A stretch of 19,408 nucleotides of DNA, taken from NCBI GenBank assembly GCA_016302315.1, contig JAEDNW010000030.1, positions 1-19,408 on the forward strand. Direction: 5' to 3'. The first letter of the stretch is position 1. Every line of letters starts with the position of its first letter. Below, one piece after another: positions 7,394 to 14,767 of this stretch. The notes below the pieces were generated by a model. The model ran no database searches, was not told the DNA's origin, and was given only the letters and a program-made list of their open reading frames with translations. Both the position numbers and the translations under genes were made by a program. Source of the stretch: UBA1724 sp016302315. Its GTDB lineage: Bacteria > Verrucomicrobiota > Lentisphaeria > Oligosphaerales > Oligosphaeraceae.

Positions 7394-9364
7394 ATGAAAC
7401 CCATCCGATACTCCCTCTTCTTCGACTTTCACACCATGGTTTCCGTCCCTGACGTGGGGAAGGATTTTCAGGCGGAGGAGTTTGCGCGGCAGCTTTCCCA
7501 GTGCGGGGTGGATTTTCTGACCATCCACGCCTGCTGCAACCAGGGGCATGCCTACTATCCCACCCAGGTCGGCAAACCCCATCCCGCCCTCACCCAGGAC
7601 ATCTTCGGCTCCCTCGCCCGGGCATGCCACAGCCGGGGCATCGCCCTCGCCGCCTATTTCAACGTCCACTACAGCGATCAGGTGCTGCGGGAACATCCGG
7701 AATGGCGGGAAGTCAGCGCCACGCCAGGGAAATACCCCCCCCAGGATTTCTACTACCGTCGGGCGTGCTACAATTCCGGCTATGGGGAGCATCTCCTGGC
7801 CATGGCCAGGGAAGTGCTGGCGTGGTACGATGTGGACGGATTTTTCTTTGACTGCATGGCCGCCTCCGACTGCGTGTGCCCTGCCTGCCGGCAGAAGATG
7901 GAGGCTCTGGGGGTGGATCCGGAGGACAAGGAGGCCGTCTTGCGCTTCAACCACGCCGCCAGCCACGCCCTGGCCCAGCGGCTGCACGACCAGCTGGCCT
8001 CCCTGAAGCCGGGGCTGCGCTTTTTCTTCAACGGGCGCCCCTTCGAGGAGATGGAGGAGATGGACACCCAACTGGAGGCGGAATGTCTGCCCACGGCTCC
8101 TTGGGGGAACGGCTACGAGCAATTGCCTCTGATGGCCCACTATATGCGTCCTCTGGCCCGGAAGAGCGGGAAGCAGATTCTGAACATGACGGGTCGTTTC
8201 ATTGATTGGGGGCAGTTCGGCACCCTCCGCACCCGGGAAAGCCTGGAATACGATCTCTTCTACGGCGTGGCCAACGGGATTCGCCCCGAACTGGCCGACC
8301 ATCTTCCCCCCGACGGACGATGGCCCCTCCCCGTCTTCCAGCGGGTCCAGACGCTCTACCAGGAGCTGCAGTGGTACGATCCGTGGACTCTGGAGGCGGA
8401 GAATCGTCCGGAGGTGGCGGTGGTCTTCCCCCGACGCTCCCCGCTTCGCCAATACCCCGACGATGACGCCCTGAAGGGTGCCACCCGGATGCTGACGGAG
8501 CTAAAGGTGCAGTTTGACATTGTCACCGAGGCCGTTTCCTGGGAGCCCTACAAGGTGCTGATTTTCCCAGACGAGGTCTCCTTCTCCCCGGAGATCCTCT
8601 CCCGGGTGAAGGCCCACTTGGCCAAGGGAGGGCGGATTTTGGCCACGGGCCAGTCGGGCCTGGAGCCCTCCGGCGAAACGTTCGCCCTGGGCGAGGAATG
8701 GCCCGCCACCTACCAGGGTTCCTCCCCCTTCCTGCCACTCTACTTCCAGCCGGAGGGCACCCTGGGACAAGGCCTGCCCGACATGCCCCTCCAACTCTTT
8801 GGCGATGGCTTCCAGGTGGCCCCCACGGAAGGAGCCCAATCCCTCTTCTTCTGCGTCAGACCCGTCTGCCACCAGGGATGGGACGGCACCCACGTGAACT
8901 TCTACACGCCCCCCGCCGAGAAGACCCAACTCCCCTTCCTCCTCCGAAAGGGCAACATCACCTATCTGTCCGCCAATCTCTTCCAAGGCTATGCCCAGGT
9001 GGCCATGCGGGATACCCGACTCCTCCTGGAAAATCTCCTCAAGATCCTGGATCCCACCCCACAGATCCGCACCCGCCGACTGCCCAGCTTCGCCCGGGCC
9101 TTCCTGCAGTTCAACGAGAATCTGCGCCTGGTCCACCTGATGACCTATTGCCCGGAAAAACGCCTTGGCACCATCGAAGTGGATGACCGGCCCGCCGTGG
9201 TCAACGGAGAAGTCCATCTCCGGCTGGACAATACCCCAGTACGCCATGTGCGGTGCGTAGCCAACGGCATCCCCCAGGATCTCCCCTTCCAGGTGGAGGA
9301 CGGCTACGCCAAAGTCACGGTTCCTCTGGTGGAAGGATACGCCCTCCTCCTCTTCGAGGCATAA
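7394..9364 (+). CDS. Putative glycoside hydrolase (GHL6-like TIM barrel plus trimerisation-like domain)
   Basis: A 656-residue protein with no signal peptide, so probably cytoplasmic. The N-terminal half looks like a glycosidase TIM barrel of the 'hypothetical glycosyl hydrolase 6' type: FLTIHACCNQGHAYYPT (41-57), a barrel strand GIALAAYFNVHY, and VDGFFFDCMAASDCVCPACR (147-166). In that last segment Asp153 is a plausible catalytic acid and Cys160/162/165 form a compact Cys cluster typical of this family. Residues about 350-560 resemble a beta-galactosidase trimerisation-like (flavodoxin-fold) domain (EVAVVFPRRSPLRQYPDDD, VLIFPDEVSFSPE, GGRILATGQSG). A beta-rich C-terminal domain follows. The longer upstream frame runs antisense through potA and is rejected; the ATG at 7394 starts at the first family-like residue but lacks a Shine-Dalgarno sequence. 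The substrate is unknown. It is the only plus-strand gene in the window. Confidence 0.75.
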   Translation: MKPIRYSLFFDFHTMVSVPDVGKDFQAEEFARQLSQCGVDFLTIHACCNQGHAYYPTQVGKPHPALTQDIFGSLARACHSRGIALAAYFNVHYSDQVLREHPEWREVSATPGKYPPQDFYYRRACYNSGYGEHLLAMAREVLAWYDVDGFFFDCMAASDCVCPACRQKMEALGVDPEDKEAVLRFNHAASHALAQRLHDQLASLKPGLRFFFNGRPFEEMEEMDTQLEAECLPTAPWGNGYEQLPLMAHYMRPLARKSGKQILNMTGRFIDWGQFGTLRTRESLEYDLFYGVANGIRPELADHLPPDGRWPLPVFQRVQTLYQELQWYDPWTLEAENRPEVAVVFPRRSPLRQYPDDDALKGATRMLTELKVQFDIVTEAVSWEPYKVLIFPDEVSFSPEILSRVKAHLAKGGRILATGQSGLEPSGETFALGEEWPATYQGSSPFLPLYFQPEGTLGQGLPDMPLQLFGDGFQVAPTEGAQSLFFCVRPVCHQGWDGTHVNFYTPPAEKTQLPFLLRKGNITYLSANLFQGYAQVAMRDTRLLLENLLKILDPTPQIRTRRLPSFARAFLQFNENLRLVHLMTYCPEKRLGTIEVDDRPAVVNGEVHLRLDNTPVRHVRCVANGIPQDLPFQVEDGYAKVTVPLVEGYALLLFEA

Positions 9365-9500
9365 CCGATATCGTTCTCACCCCCGGGGGGTTCCCGGCCG
9401 GATCCCCGGCCTCCACCCCCGGGGTATTCCGCCCCACCACCCCCGCCCACGGGGTTCAGGGTGGATGGGGTAGCGTCAAAATGCGGGGGGATCCCCCCCT
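9365..9500. repeat. Cluster of GC palindromes between convergent genes
   Basis: Between the glycoside hydrolase stop and the nusG terminator lie several short perfect inverted repeats: CCCCCGGGGGG at 9380-9390, GGCCGG-ATCC-CCGGCC at 9396-9411 and GGGGGGATCCCCCC at 9485-9498. None has a T-run after it on the plus strand, so a classical terminator for the hydrolase gene is not evident; they could still act as structured 3' ends. Confidence 0.45.
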
Positions 9501-9570
9501 GTTCCAATGGACCAAAATGACACCCTCCCTCACCTTCCAGAGCGGGCGAGGAAGACATCTGTTGGTCCGA

Positions 9571-9601
9571 CAATAAAAAAGGGCCGCCGAATAGGCGACC
9601 C
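9571..9601 (-). terminator. Intrinsic terminator of the nusG operon
   Basis: On the minus strand GGGTCGCC, loop TATTC, GGCGGCCC (one G-U pair, otherwise fully paired) is followed directly by six T and then ATT. It starts 38 nt after the nusG stop. This is the clearest rho-independent terminator in the window and ends the tRNA-Thr to nusG transcription unit. Confidence 0.9.
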
Positions 9602-9638
9602 AAAGGATAAGAAGGGGAAGAGAAAAGATGGGGGGCTG

Positions 9639-10229
9639 CTAGGAGACCTTCTCCACCTCGTCTGTTCCCAGATCCACGGCAGTGGCACGTCCGAAGATAT
9701 TCACGGAGACCTTCAAACGGGCCCGCTCCACATCGATGGCCTCCACCACGGCATTGAAGCCCTGGAAGGCGCCATTCTTGATGGAAACCGTCTCGCCCAC
9801 GCTGAACATCACCTTGGGCTTGGCCGTCTCATTCTCCTCCTCGATGCGCATCATCTCCGCCACATCGCTGGGGCTGAGCATCACGGGGCGGTCTCCGCCC
9901 ACAAAGCCGATGACACCCTGGGTGTTCTTCAGCATGTCCCAGACCTCGGAATTCAGCTGACCGTCCTCTCCGTACAATCTGGCCTGAATCAGGATGTAGC
10001 CAGGATAGCGCTTCCGCTCCTTGGTGACGCTCTTCTTCACGCCCTTGGCGTTGGTCTGCACCACCACCACCTTGTCCACAGGAATCTTGATGTCGTCCAC
10101 GCCATCGTCAATCCCGTCCTGGACATCATGTTCCCGGCGGTTTTGGATCAGCTTGAAGGCACGGTTCTCCTGACCACTCATGATCTGAAGAACATACCAA
10201 TGGCTTTGGGTCTTGTCGATGTTTTCCAT
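9639..10229 (-). CDS. nusG: Transcription termination/antitermination factor NusG
   Basis: A 196-residue NusG, which binds RNA polymerase, suppresses pausing and links to Rho or ribosomal protein S10. The N-terminal NGN domain begins WYVLQIMSGQENRAFKLI and contains the family mark KRYPGYILIQARL, then VWDMLKNTQGVIGFVGG. The C-terminal KOW domain is FSVGETVSIKNGAFQGFNAVVEAID. The frame is open upstream to 10307, but the start at 10229 (MENIDKTQSHWYVL) fits family length. There is an Asp/Gly-rich insertion (DGIDDGVDD) in the NGN domain. It follows secE after 64 nt, the standard secE-nusG pair, but rplK and the following ribosomal genes do not come next; a strong terminator does. Confidence 0.96.
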   Translation of the reverse strand: MENIDKTQSHWYVLQIMSGQENRAFKLIQNRREHDVQDGIDDGVDDIKIPVDKVVVVQTNAKGVKKSVTKERKRYPGYILIQARLYGEDGQLNSEVWDMLKNTQGVIGFVGGDRPVMLSPSDVAEMMRIEEENETAKPKVMFSVGETVSIKNGAFQGFNAVVEAIDVERARLKVSVNIFGRATAVDLGTDEVEKVS

Positions 10230-10293
10230 GGTACAGACACTACGCTTCAAGGGAGGGAACGGAAAGTCCCGGCCTCTCTCAAGAGACCGCAGA

Positions 10294-10491
10294 CTACATT
10301 CCGGCAATGAGTCTCACAAACCCCTGGGAGACCCAGTCAAAGACCATCACCATCACCGTGAGAAGCGCCAGGCTGGTGAGGACCACCGCCGTGGAACGAA
10401 CCAGTTCCTTCCGGGTGGGCCAAGTGCACTTCTTCATCTCCGCCACGGTCTCAAAATAGAGATTCTGGATTGCCTTGATGGGATTGGTCAT
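10294..10491 (-). CDS. secE: Preprotein translocase subunit SecE
   Basis: A 65-residue protein of the short, single-span SecE type. It has the conserved amphipathic stretch ETVAEMKKCTWPTRKELVRS and one membrane span (TAVVLTSLALLTVMVMVFDWV) near the C-terminus. SecE clamps SecY in the inner membrane. The ATG at 10491 (MTNPIKAIQNLYFETV) is preferred over an upstream in-frame ATG at 10530 because it gives the standard length. It lies between tRNA-Trp and nusG, the common bacterial arrangement. Confidence 0.95.
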   Translation of the reverse strand: MTNPIKAIQNLYFETVAEMKKCTWPTRKELVRSTAVVLTSLALLTVMVMVFDWVSQGFVRLIAGM

Positions 10492-10566
10492 GATTCTCTG
10501 GGATTCCCCTTGCCTGGATGCGCCTCGCACATCACCAGACAGGGCTGAAAGCCTTTAAAACAAGAA

Positions 10567-10642
10567 TGGCAGGAGAGACAGGGATCGAACCTGCGACCTG
10601 CGGTTTTGGAGACCGCTGCTCTACCAATTGAGCTACTCTCCT
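10567..10642 (-). tRNA. tRNA-Trp (CCA)
   Basis: A 76-nt cloverleaf with acceptor AGGAGAG/CTCTCCT, discriminator G and an encoded CCA end. The anticodon arm is GCGGT-CTCCAAA-ACCGC with anticodon CCA, and the T-loop is the normal TTCGATC. It sits between rpmG and secE and is probably processed from the tuf-nusG transcript, as in many bacteria. Confidence 0.97.
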
Positions 10643-10676
10643 GCGGGAAAATCCTACCGGGAAATCGCCGGAAAGA

Positions 10677-10829
10677 CTACCGCACTTCGCGGTGGGTGGT
10701 GACCTTGCGGTCCCACTTGCAATACTTCTTCATTTCCAGACGACCAGGAGTATTGCGCTTGTTCTTGGTCGTGGTGTAGTTGCGGCGCTTGCACTCGGTG
10801 CAGGCCAGCTGGATGATTTCGGAGGGCAT
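10677..10829 (-). CDS. rpmG: Large ribosomal subunit protein bL33
   Basis: A 50-residue bL33, too short for many ORF callers. It begins MPSEIIQLACTECKRRNY and continues TTKNKRNTPGRLEMKKYC, both diagnostic. The family's zinc ribbon has four Cys in two CxxC pairs; here the first pair (Cys10, Cys13) is complete but the second is Cys37-Lys-Trp-Asp40, so one ligand is replaced by Asp. Zinc may be bound weakly, with Asp as a ligand, or not at all. A good AAGGAG lies nine nucleotides before the ATG. The order tuf, rpmG, tRNA-Trp, secE, nusG is a recognised bacterial arrangement. Confidence 0.95.
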   Translation of the reverse strand: MPSEIIQLACTECKRRNYTTTKNKRNTPGRLEMKKYCKWDRKVTTHREVR

Positions 10830-10916
10830 GGCTTATGGCTCCTTCTTCAACGGGAAACTCGGAACTCCTCTCCCGACGGTGACGGACCCCCCATTCCGGG
10901 AAATCCGTCAACCACC

Positions 10917-10951
10917 GAAAGAAAGAGGCGGGAACTCCCGGAGGGACCGCC
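10917..10951 (-). terminator. Candidate terminator/attenuator between tuf and rpmG
   Basis: On the minus strand GGCGG and CCGCC pair around an inner CTCC/GGAG stem, followed by the pyrimidine run TCTTTCTTTC. Just upstream another hairpin forms (CCCCTCGG with CCGGAGGGG, one bulge). The T-run is interrupted, so partial termination that lowers rpmG-nusG expression relative to tuf is more likely than a full stop. Confidence 0.4.
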
Positions 10952-10991
10952 TGGGGCGCCCCTCCGGTACTCGCCTGCTCCGAGGGGAGGA

Positions 10992-12218
10992 CTACTCGAT
11001 GATCTCGGAGACGTTACCGGCGCCCACGGTGCGGCCGCCTTCGCGGATGGCGAAGCGCAGACCCACTTCCATGGCCACAGGAGCGATCAGCTCGATGGTC
11101 ATGGTGGCGTGGTCACCAGGCATGATCATCTGGACACCTTCCTCCAGGTGGCAGACACCCGTCACGTCAGTGGTGCGGATGTAGAACTGGGGACGATAGC
11201 CATCCTTGAACTGGGTGTGACGGCCACCCTCTTCCTTGGTCAGCACGTAGACCTGGCACTTGAACTTGGTGTGGGGATGGATGGTGCCGGGCACGGCCAG
11301 GATCTGACCACGCTCAACCTCTTCCTTCTTGGTGCCGCGCAGCAGGCAGCCGATGTTGTCACCAGCCTGGCCCTGATCCAGCATCTTGCGGAACATCTCA
11401 ACACCGGTCACGGTGGTCTTCTGGGTCTCGCGGATACCCACGATCTCCACAGCGTCACCAACCTTGATCACACCACGCTCCACACGGCCGGTAACCACGG
11501 TACCACGACCTTCGATGGAGAAGACGTCCTCGATGGGCATCAGGAAGGGCTGGTCCAGAGGACGGACAGGCTCGGGGATGAAGCTGTCCACAGCGGCCAT
11601 CAGCTCACGGATGCACTGGCAGGTGGGATCGGTCTCGGCAACCTCCTTGGCCTTGTCGGCGGGGGTGGCGGCCATGAGCTCGGTGACCTTCAGGGCGGAG
11701 CCGCGGATGATGGGGGTGTCATCGCCGGGGAAGTCGTACTTGTTGAGGAGGTCGCGGACCTCGGAGTCCACCAGCTCCAGCAGATCGGGGTCATCCACCA
11801 TGTCGGTCTTGTTCATGAAGACCACGATGGCGGGGACGCCCACCTGGCGGGCCAGCAGGACGTGCTCGGAGGTCTGAGCCATCACACCGTCGGTGGCGGC
11901 GATGACCAGGATGGCGCCGTCCATCTGGGCAGCACCGGTGATCATGTTCTTGATGTAGTCGGCGTGGCCGGGGCAGTCCACGTGAGCGTAGTGACGCTTC
12001 TCGCTCTGGTATTCCACGTGGGAGGTGTTGATGGTGATACCACGGGCCTTTTCCTCGGGGGCGTTGTCGATCTGAGCGTAGTCGCGGACATCACCGCCGT
12101 AGATGGCAGACTGCACCATGGTGATGGCGGCAGTCAGCGTGGTCTTGCCGTGGTCGATGTGGCCGATAGTACCGATGTTGCAGTGGGGTTTATCCCGCTT
12201 GAAGGTTTCTTTTGCCAT
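10992..12218 (-). CDS. tuf: Elongation factor Tu
   Basis: A 408-residue EF-Tu, the GTPase that brings aminoacyl-tRNA to the ribosome. It has the P-loop GHIDHGKT (19-26), switch I with ARGITINTSHVEY, DCPGH (81-85) and NKTD (136-139), and ends REGGRTVGAGNVSEIIE. Domains 2 and 3 are complete. An unusual change is seen at residues 110-119: DGVMAQTSEH replaces the nearly universal DGPMPQTREH, losing two prolines and an arginine at the start of helix C. The residue equivalent to E. coli Gln124 is kept. A GAGG seven bases before the ATG provides the ribosome binding site. Transcribed with tRNA-Thr upstream; codon use looks like a highly expressed gene. Confidence 0.98.
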   Translation of the reverse strand: MAKETFKRDKPHCNIGTIGHIDHGKTTLTAAITMVQSAIYGGDVRDYAQIDNAPEEKARGITINTSHVEYQSEKRHYAHVDCPGHADYIKNMITGAAQMDGAILVIAATDGVMAQTSEHVLLARQVGVPAIVVFMNKTDMVDDPDLLELVDSEVRDLLNKYDFPGDDTPIIRGSALKVTELMAATPADKAKEVAETDPTCQCIRELMAAVDSFIPEPVRPLDQPFLMPIEDVFSIEGRGTVVTGRVERGVIKVGDAVEIVGIRETQKTTVTGVEMFRKMLDQGQAGDNIGCLLRGTKKEEVERGQILAVPGTIHPHTKFKCQVYVLTKEEGGRHTQFKDGYRPQFYIRTTDVTGVCHLEEGVQMIMPGDHATMTIELIAPVAMEVGLRFAIREGGRTVGAGNVSEIIE

Positions 12219-12296
12219 TTTGCTACCTCGTGTTCTTGTTGCGAAGCACCGCCGGATGCGGCTTGTGTTACTTCAACTGTGATGATTCAAACAAAG

Positions 12297-12328
12297 AAAA
12301 AAAAGAGCGGGGACCGGGCGGTTCTCCC
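12297..12328 (-). promoter_or_regulatory. Leader hairpin with T8 run between tRNA-Thr and tuf
   Basis: On the minus strand an imperfect GC hairpin (GGGAGAACCGCCCGGTCCCC) is followed after GCTC by eight T. It lies about 80 nt before the tuf ATG. It could act as an attenuator or processing signal after the tRNA; the stem is imperfect and the assignment is weak. Confidence 0.3.
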
Positions 12329-12502
12329 TCCTGACCCTTGGCTTTCTCGCCCTTCCGAAGGGGAAGGCAAGGAGAGATCCGGGTCCAGGAGAGCGACTGC
12401 GGGGTTACGGGTTGGCGAGGCGCCGCCCCTCCCCAGGAGGTCCCTCTTAATAGACGAAACGCATGGATGGACTGAAGCAGCCCGTCCATGCCTTCCAAAA
12501 TG

Positions 12503-12578
<76 letters not shown>

Positions 12579-12658
12579 ATTGAGGTATGTGGCGTCTGAG
12601 CCCCGGGTGAACCGGCCTTCCGGATTCGGCCTCTTCCTGAGGACTTGGCGCGTTGCGT

Positions 12659-12686
12659 AAGATAACGCCCATTCCCCGCATTGCAA
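12659..12686 (-). promoter_or_regulatory. Sigma70-type promoter of the tRNA-Thr-tuf operon
   Basis: On the minus strand TTGCAA (12681-12686), a 16-bp spacer and TATCTT (12659-12664), about 80 nt before the tRNA-Thr 5' end. An A/T-rich stretch (ATTTTTGGAAAAAGTT) just upstream, at about 12700-12715, is placed like an UP element, fitting a strong stable-RNA promoter. The core hexamers and spacer length are identical to those before recA. Confidence 0.7.
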
Positions 12687-12740
12687 CCCCTGTCCAGGAA
12701 CTTTTTCCAAAAATCCCGGAGAAAGGGGTGGGGAAGATTC

Positions 12741-13253
12741 TCAGGGGGCGGGATCCCCGGGGGAATCCAGCTGTTCCAGGAGGAGCTGGAGCACCCGTCG
12801 GGCGGCGGCCTGACGCACCTGTCGGCGGTCTCCCGGGAAGTGGAGAAGGAGGCATTGGCGGCGGTCGCCGGCGAAGGCCCCCAAAGCCACGGTGCCCACC
12901 GGTTTGCCGGGAAGCCCTCCTCCGGGGCCGGCGATTCCCGAGACGGCCACCCCTGCCTGCACCCCATGGAGGCTCCTCAGTCCCGCCAGCATGGCCTCCA
13001 CCACGGCAAGGGAGACCACACCGTGGCTCTCCACGGTTTCCGGGGGAACCCCCAGCAGACGGAGTTTCCAGGGGGTGGCGTAAGTCACCAATCCCCCGTC
13101 AAACCACTGGGAGGAGCCGGGGAGTTCGGTGCAGGCGGCGGCCACCAGCCCTCCGGTGCAGGATTCCGCCGTGGCCATGCGCCATTGCCGGCGGAGAAGT
13201 TCCCGGGCCACCAGGGGGATCTCGGGCCAGGAAAGGTCATGCTCCGCTTCCAT
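12741..13253 (-). CDS. pncC: Nicotinamide-nucleotide amidase PncC (CinA C-terminal family)
   Basis: A 170-residue stand-alone CinA C-terminal domain protein, which hydrolyses nicotinamide mononucleotide to nicotinate mononucleotide in pyridine-nucleotide salvage. The active-site motif TAESCTGG (28-35, catalytic Ser31) is intact, with GGLVTYAT followed by Lys63 as the likely partner residue, and the family motif VSGIAGPGGG. The length matches E. coli PncC (no N-terminal CinA domain). The frame is open upstream, but the ATG at 13253 (MEAEHDLSW) gives normal length and overlaps acpS by 17 nt, behind an AAGGAAGAGG ribosome binding site. It is the last gene of the thioesterase-rdgC-acpS-pncC operon; no clear terminator follows before the tRNA-Thr promoter region. 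Confidence 0.93.
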   Translation of the reverse strand: MEAEHDLSWPEIPLVARELLRRQWRMATAESCTGGLVAAACTELPGSSQWFDGGLVTYATPWKLRLLGVPPETVESHGVVSLAVVEAMLAGLRSLHGVQAGVAVSGIAGPGGGLPGKPVGTVALGAFAGDRRQCLLLHFPGDRRQVRQAAARRVLQLLLEQLDSPGDPAP

Positions 13254-13677
13254 TGTCCTCTTCCTTGGGGATTCCGGTGAGCAGCACTGTGGCCATGGCG
13301 TAGTGGACCTCGTGGGCCAGGGAGACATGGATCTCCCGAACCCCCAGGGCGTCGGCCGTCCTCCGGGCGGCGTTACGCAGGGTCATGCGGGGCTGTCCCG
13401 AGGGGAGATTCAGGACCTCGATGTCCTGGAGAGTGCACTGGGCGGTGATGCCGGTGCCCAGGGCTTTGGACAGGGCCTCCTTGGCCGCCCAGCGAGCCGC
13501 CAGATACTGGATTCTCCGGGGTTCCCGGGGCGGGGCGGCCTCCAGTTCCGCCGGGGTATAGACCTTCCGGAGGAAGGCGTACCCGGTTCTTCGGAGGGAG
13601 GCTTCCAGGCGGGAGATCTCCACCAGGTCCACCCCCACCCCCAGGAGCCTGGCGCCTATGGCGTCAGAACTGGGCAT
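13237..13677 (-). CDS. acpS: Holo-[acyl-carrier-protein] synthase AcpS
   Basis: A 146-residue 4'-phosphopantetheinyl transferase that converts apo-ACP to holo-ACP using CoA. It has the magnesium-binding GVGVDLVEISR (Asp17), the motif YLAARWAAKEALSKALGTG (Glu67) and the C-terminal HVSLAHEVHYAMA. It is slightly longer than the typical 120-130 residues because of a short N-terminal extension and C-terminal tail. The start at 13677 overlaps the rdgC-like stop by 14 nt and its end overlaps pncC by 17 nt. Grouping with an acyl-ACP thioesterase upstream suggests a shared role in acyl-ACP supply. Confidence 0.95.
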   Translation of the reverse strand: MPSSDAIGARLLGVGVDLVEISRLEASLRRTGYAFLRKVYTPAELEAAPPREPRRIQYLAARWAAKEALSKALGTGITAQCTLQDIEVLNLPSGQPRMTLRNAARRTADALGVREIHVSLAHEVHYAMATVLLTGIPKEEDNGSGA

Positions 13678-14767
13678 GGTCCTGGACCCACTGTTTCGCC
13701 TGCTTCTGGTATTCCTGCCGCTTGGCAGGGTCTTTCACGGTCTCGAGATAGAGCCGGAAGAGTTGGAAGAGGAGTTCCCGGAAGATGTCCAGATTGGCCA
13801 TTCTTTCCTCGAAGATATCGGCGGGATCCATGGCCTCTCCCTCGGGCAGTTTCAGTCCCCGGAAGACGAGCTGGCTGGCATCCAGGGTGCAGCTCCATTC
13901 CTCGCCCTTGTTCCGGGCCACCACCAGCTTGGCGGTGCGGAGCTTCTTTCCCACCAGCATGGCGCTCCGGGCCTCGGCGGAGTTGGTGGGCGTCCCCTTG
14001 CGGAGGCTGCTTTCAAAGGAGCCGCTTCCCTGGGCCACGAAGGTCAGAGGCCCGTCCACCAGAAGGCTGAACTCACCCAGGCGGGTGGGAGGCAGCACCC
14101 CCTGACGGCTCTCCTGGAAGAACCAGAGCCAGGTCAGGAAATTCTCTCCCAGCTGGCCCGTGGCCCCCACCTCCTCCTCCAGCGCAGGGGAGATGTTCAC
14201 GGCGGGAACGGTGGAGGGATCGGTGCCGAAGAGGACCTGGGCCAGGGCGTCCGGCGTCATGGGAATGGGATCGAATCCCATGGCCTTGGCAAAGAAGCCG
14301 GTGAAGAGATCCAGCTGCTTTTCGCTGGTGGCGCTGACATAGAGGAATCCGGTCACCGTGTCGATGGCCACGTAGATGCCGGAGAAGGTGGGAGGCATCT
14401 TGGGCAGAAGGCGCTTGCGGACTTCCTCCTTGATTTCCCGGATGGCCTTCCGGTTCAGGTGCTCCACCTTGCGGACTTTCCGCTGCACCATTTCCTCCAG
14501 GCGGCATTCCGCATTCATCAGGCTGGAGGGCACCTTACGCTCCGCCTGCCGCAGGCAGAGATGGAGGAGAGAGCCGTATTGGCAGGTATCCGCATTGATC
14601 TCCGTGTCCAGGAGGAAACGGCCCGTGACCCATCCCCAGGTGGGCTCGTCCTGGACCTGTTCCAGGGGGCCTGCCGCCAGGGCGGCGAAGCGTTCCAGGG
14701 CGTCTTTGGGAAGGGGCTGGGGAAGCTTGCAAATCCGGCAGGTGATTCCGCCGCGGTCAAATCCCAT
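13664..14767 (-). CDS. rdgC: RdgC-like recombination-associated protein
   Basis: A 367-residue protein that resembles RdgC, a ring-shaped DNA-binding protein that in proteobacteria restrains RecA filament formation. Similarity is seen in GWVTGRFL near the N-terminus, the Lys/Glu-rich helix EHLNRKAIREIKEEVRKRLLPKMPPTF (compare KDEVLHSLLPRAFSRF in E. coli) and IYVAIDTVTGFLYVSATSEK (compare MWIDTVNGLIMVDCASAKK). It is about 60 residues longer than E. coli RdgC. An AAGGAG lies nine bases before the ATG. It overlaps the thioesterase gene by 11 nt and acpS by 14 nt. The family call rests on motif memory and could be a distant relative with a different role. Confidence 0.7.
   Translation of the reverse strand: MGFDRGGITCRICKLPQPLPKDALERFAALAAGPLEQVQDEPTWGWVTGRFLLDTEINADTCQYGSLLHLCLRQAERKVPSSLMNAECRLEEMVQRKVRKVEHLNRKAIREIKEEVRKRLLPKMPPTFSGIYVAIDTVTGFLYVSATSEKQLDLFTGFFAKAMGFDPIPMTPDALAQVLFGTDPSTVPAVNISPALEEEVGATGQLGENFLTWLWFFQESRQGVLPPTRLGEFSLLVDGPLTFVAQGSGSFESSLRKGTPTNSAEARSAMLVGKKLRTAKLVVARNKGEEWSCTLDASQLVFRGLKLPEGEAMDPADIFEERMANLDIFRELLFQLFRLYLETVKDPAKRQEYQKQAKQWVQDHAQF

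Noticed and set aside
12268..12498. 76-codon frame between tRNA-Thr and tuf
   Set aside because: It starts with TTG without a ribosome binding site and looks like a random frame in a structured leader.
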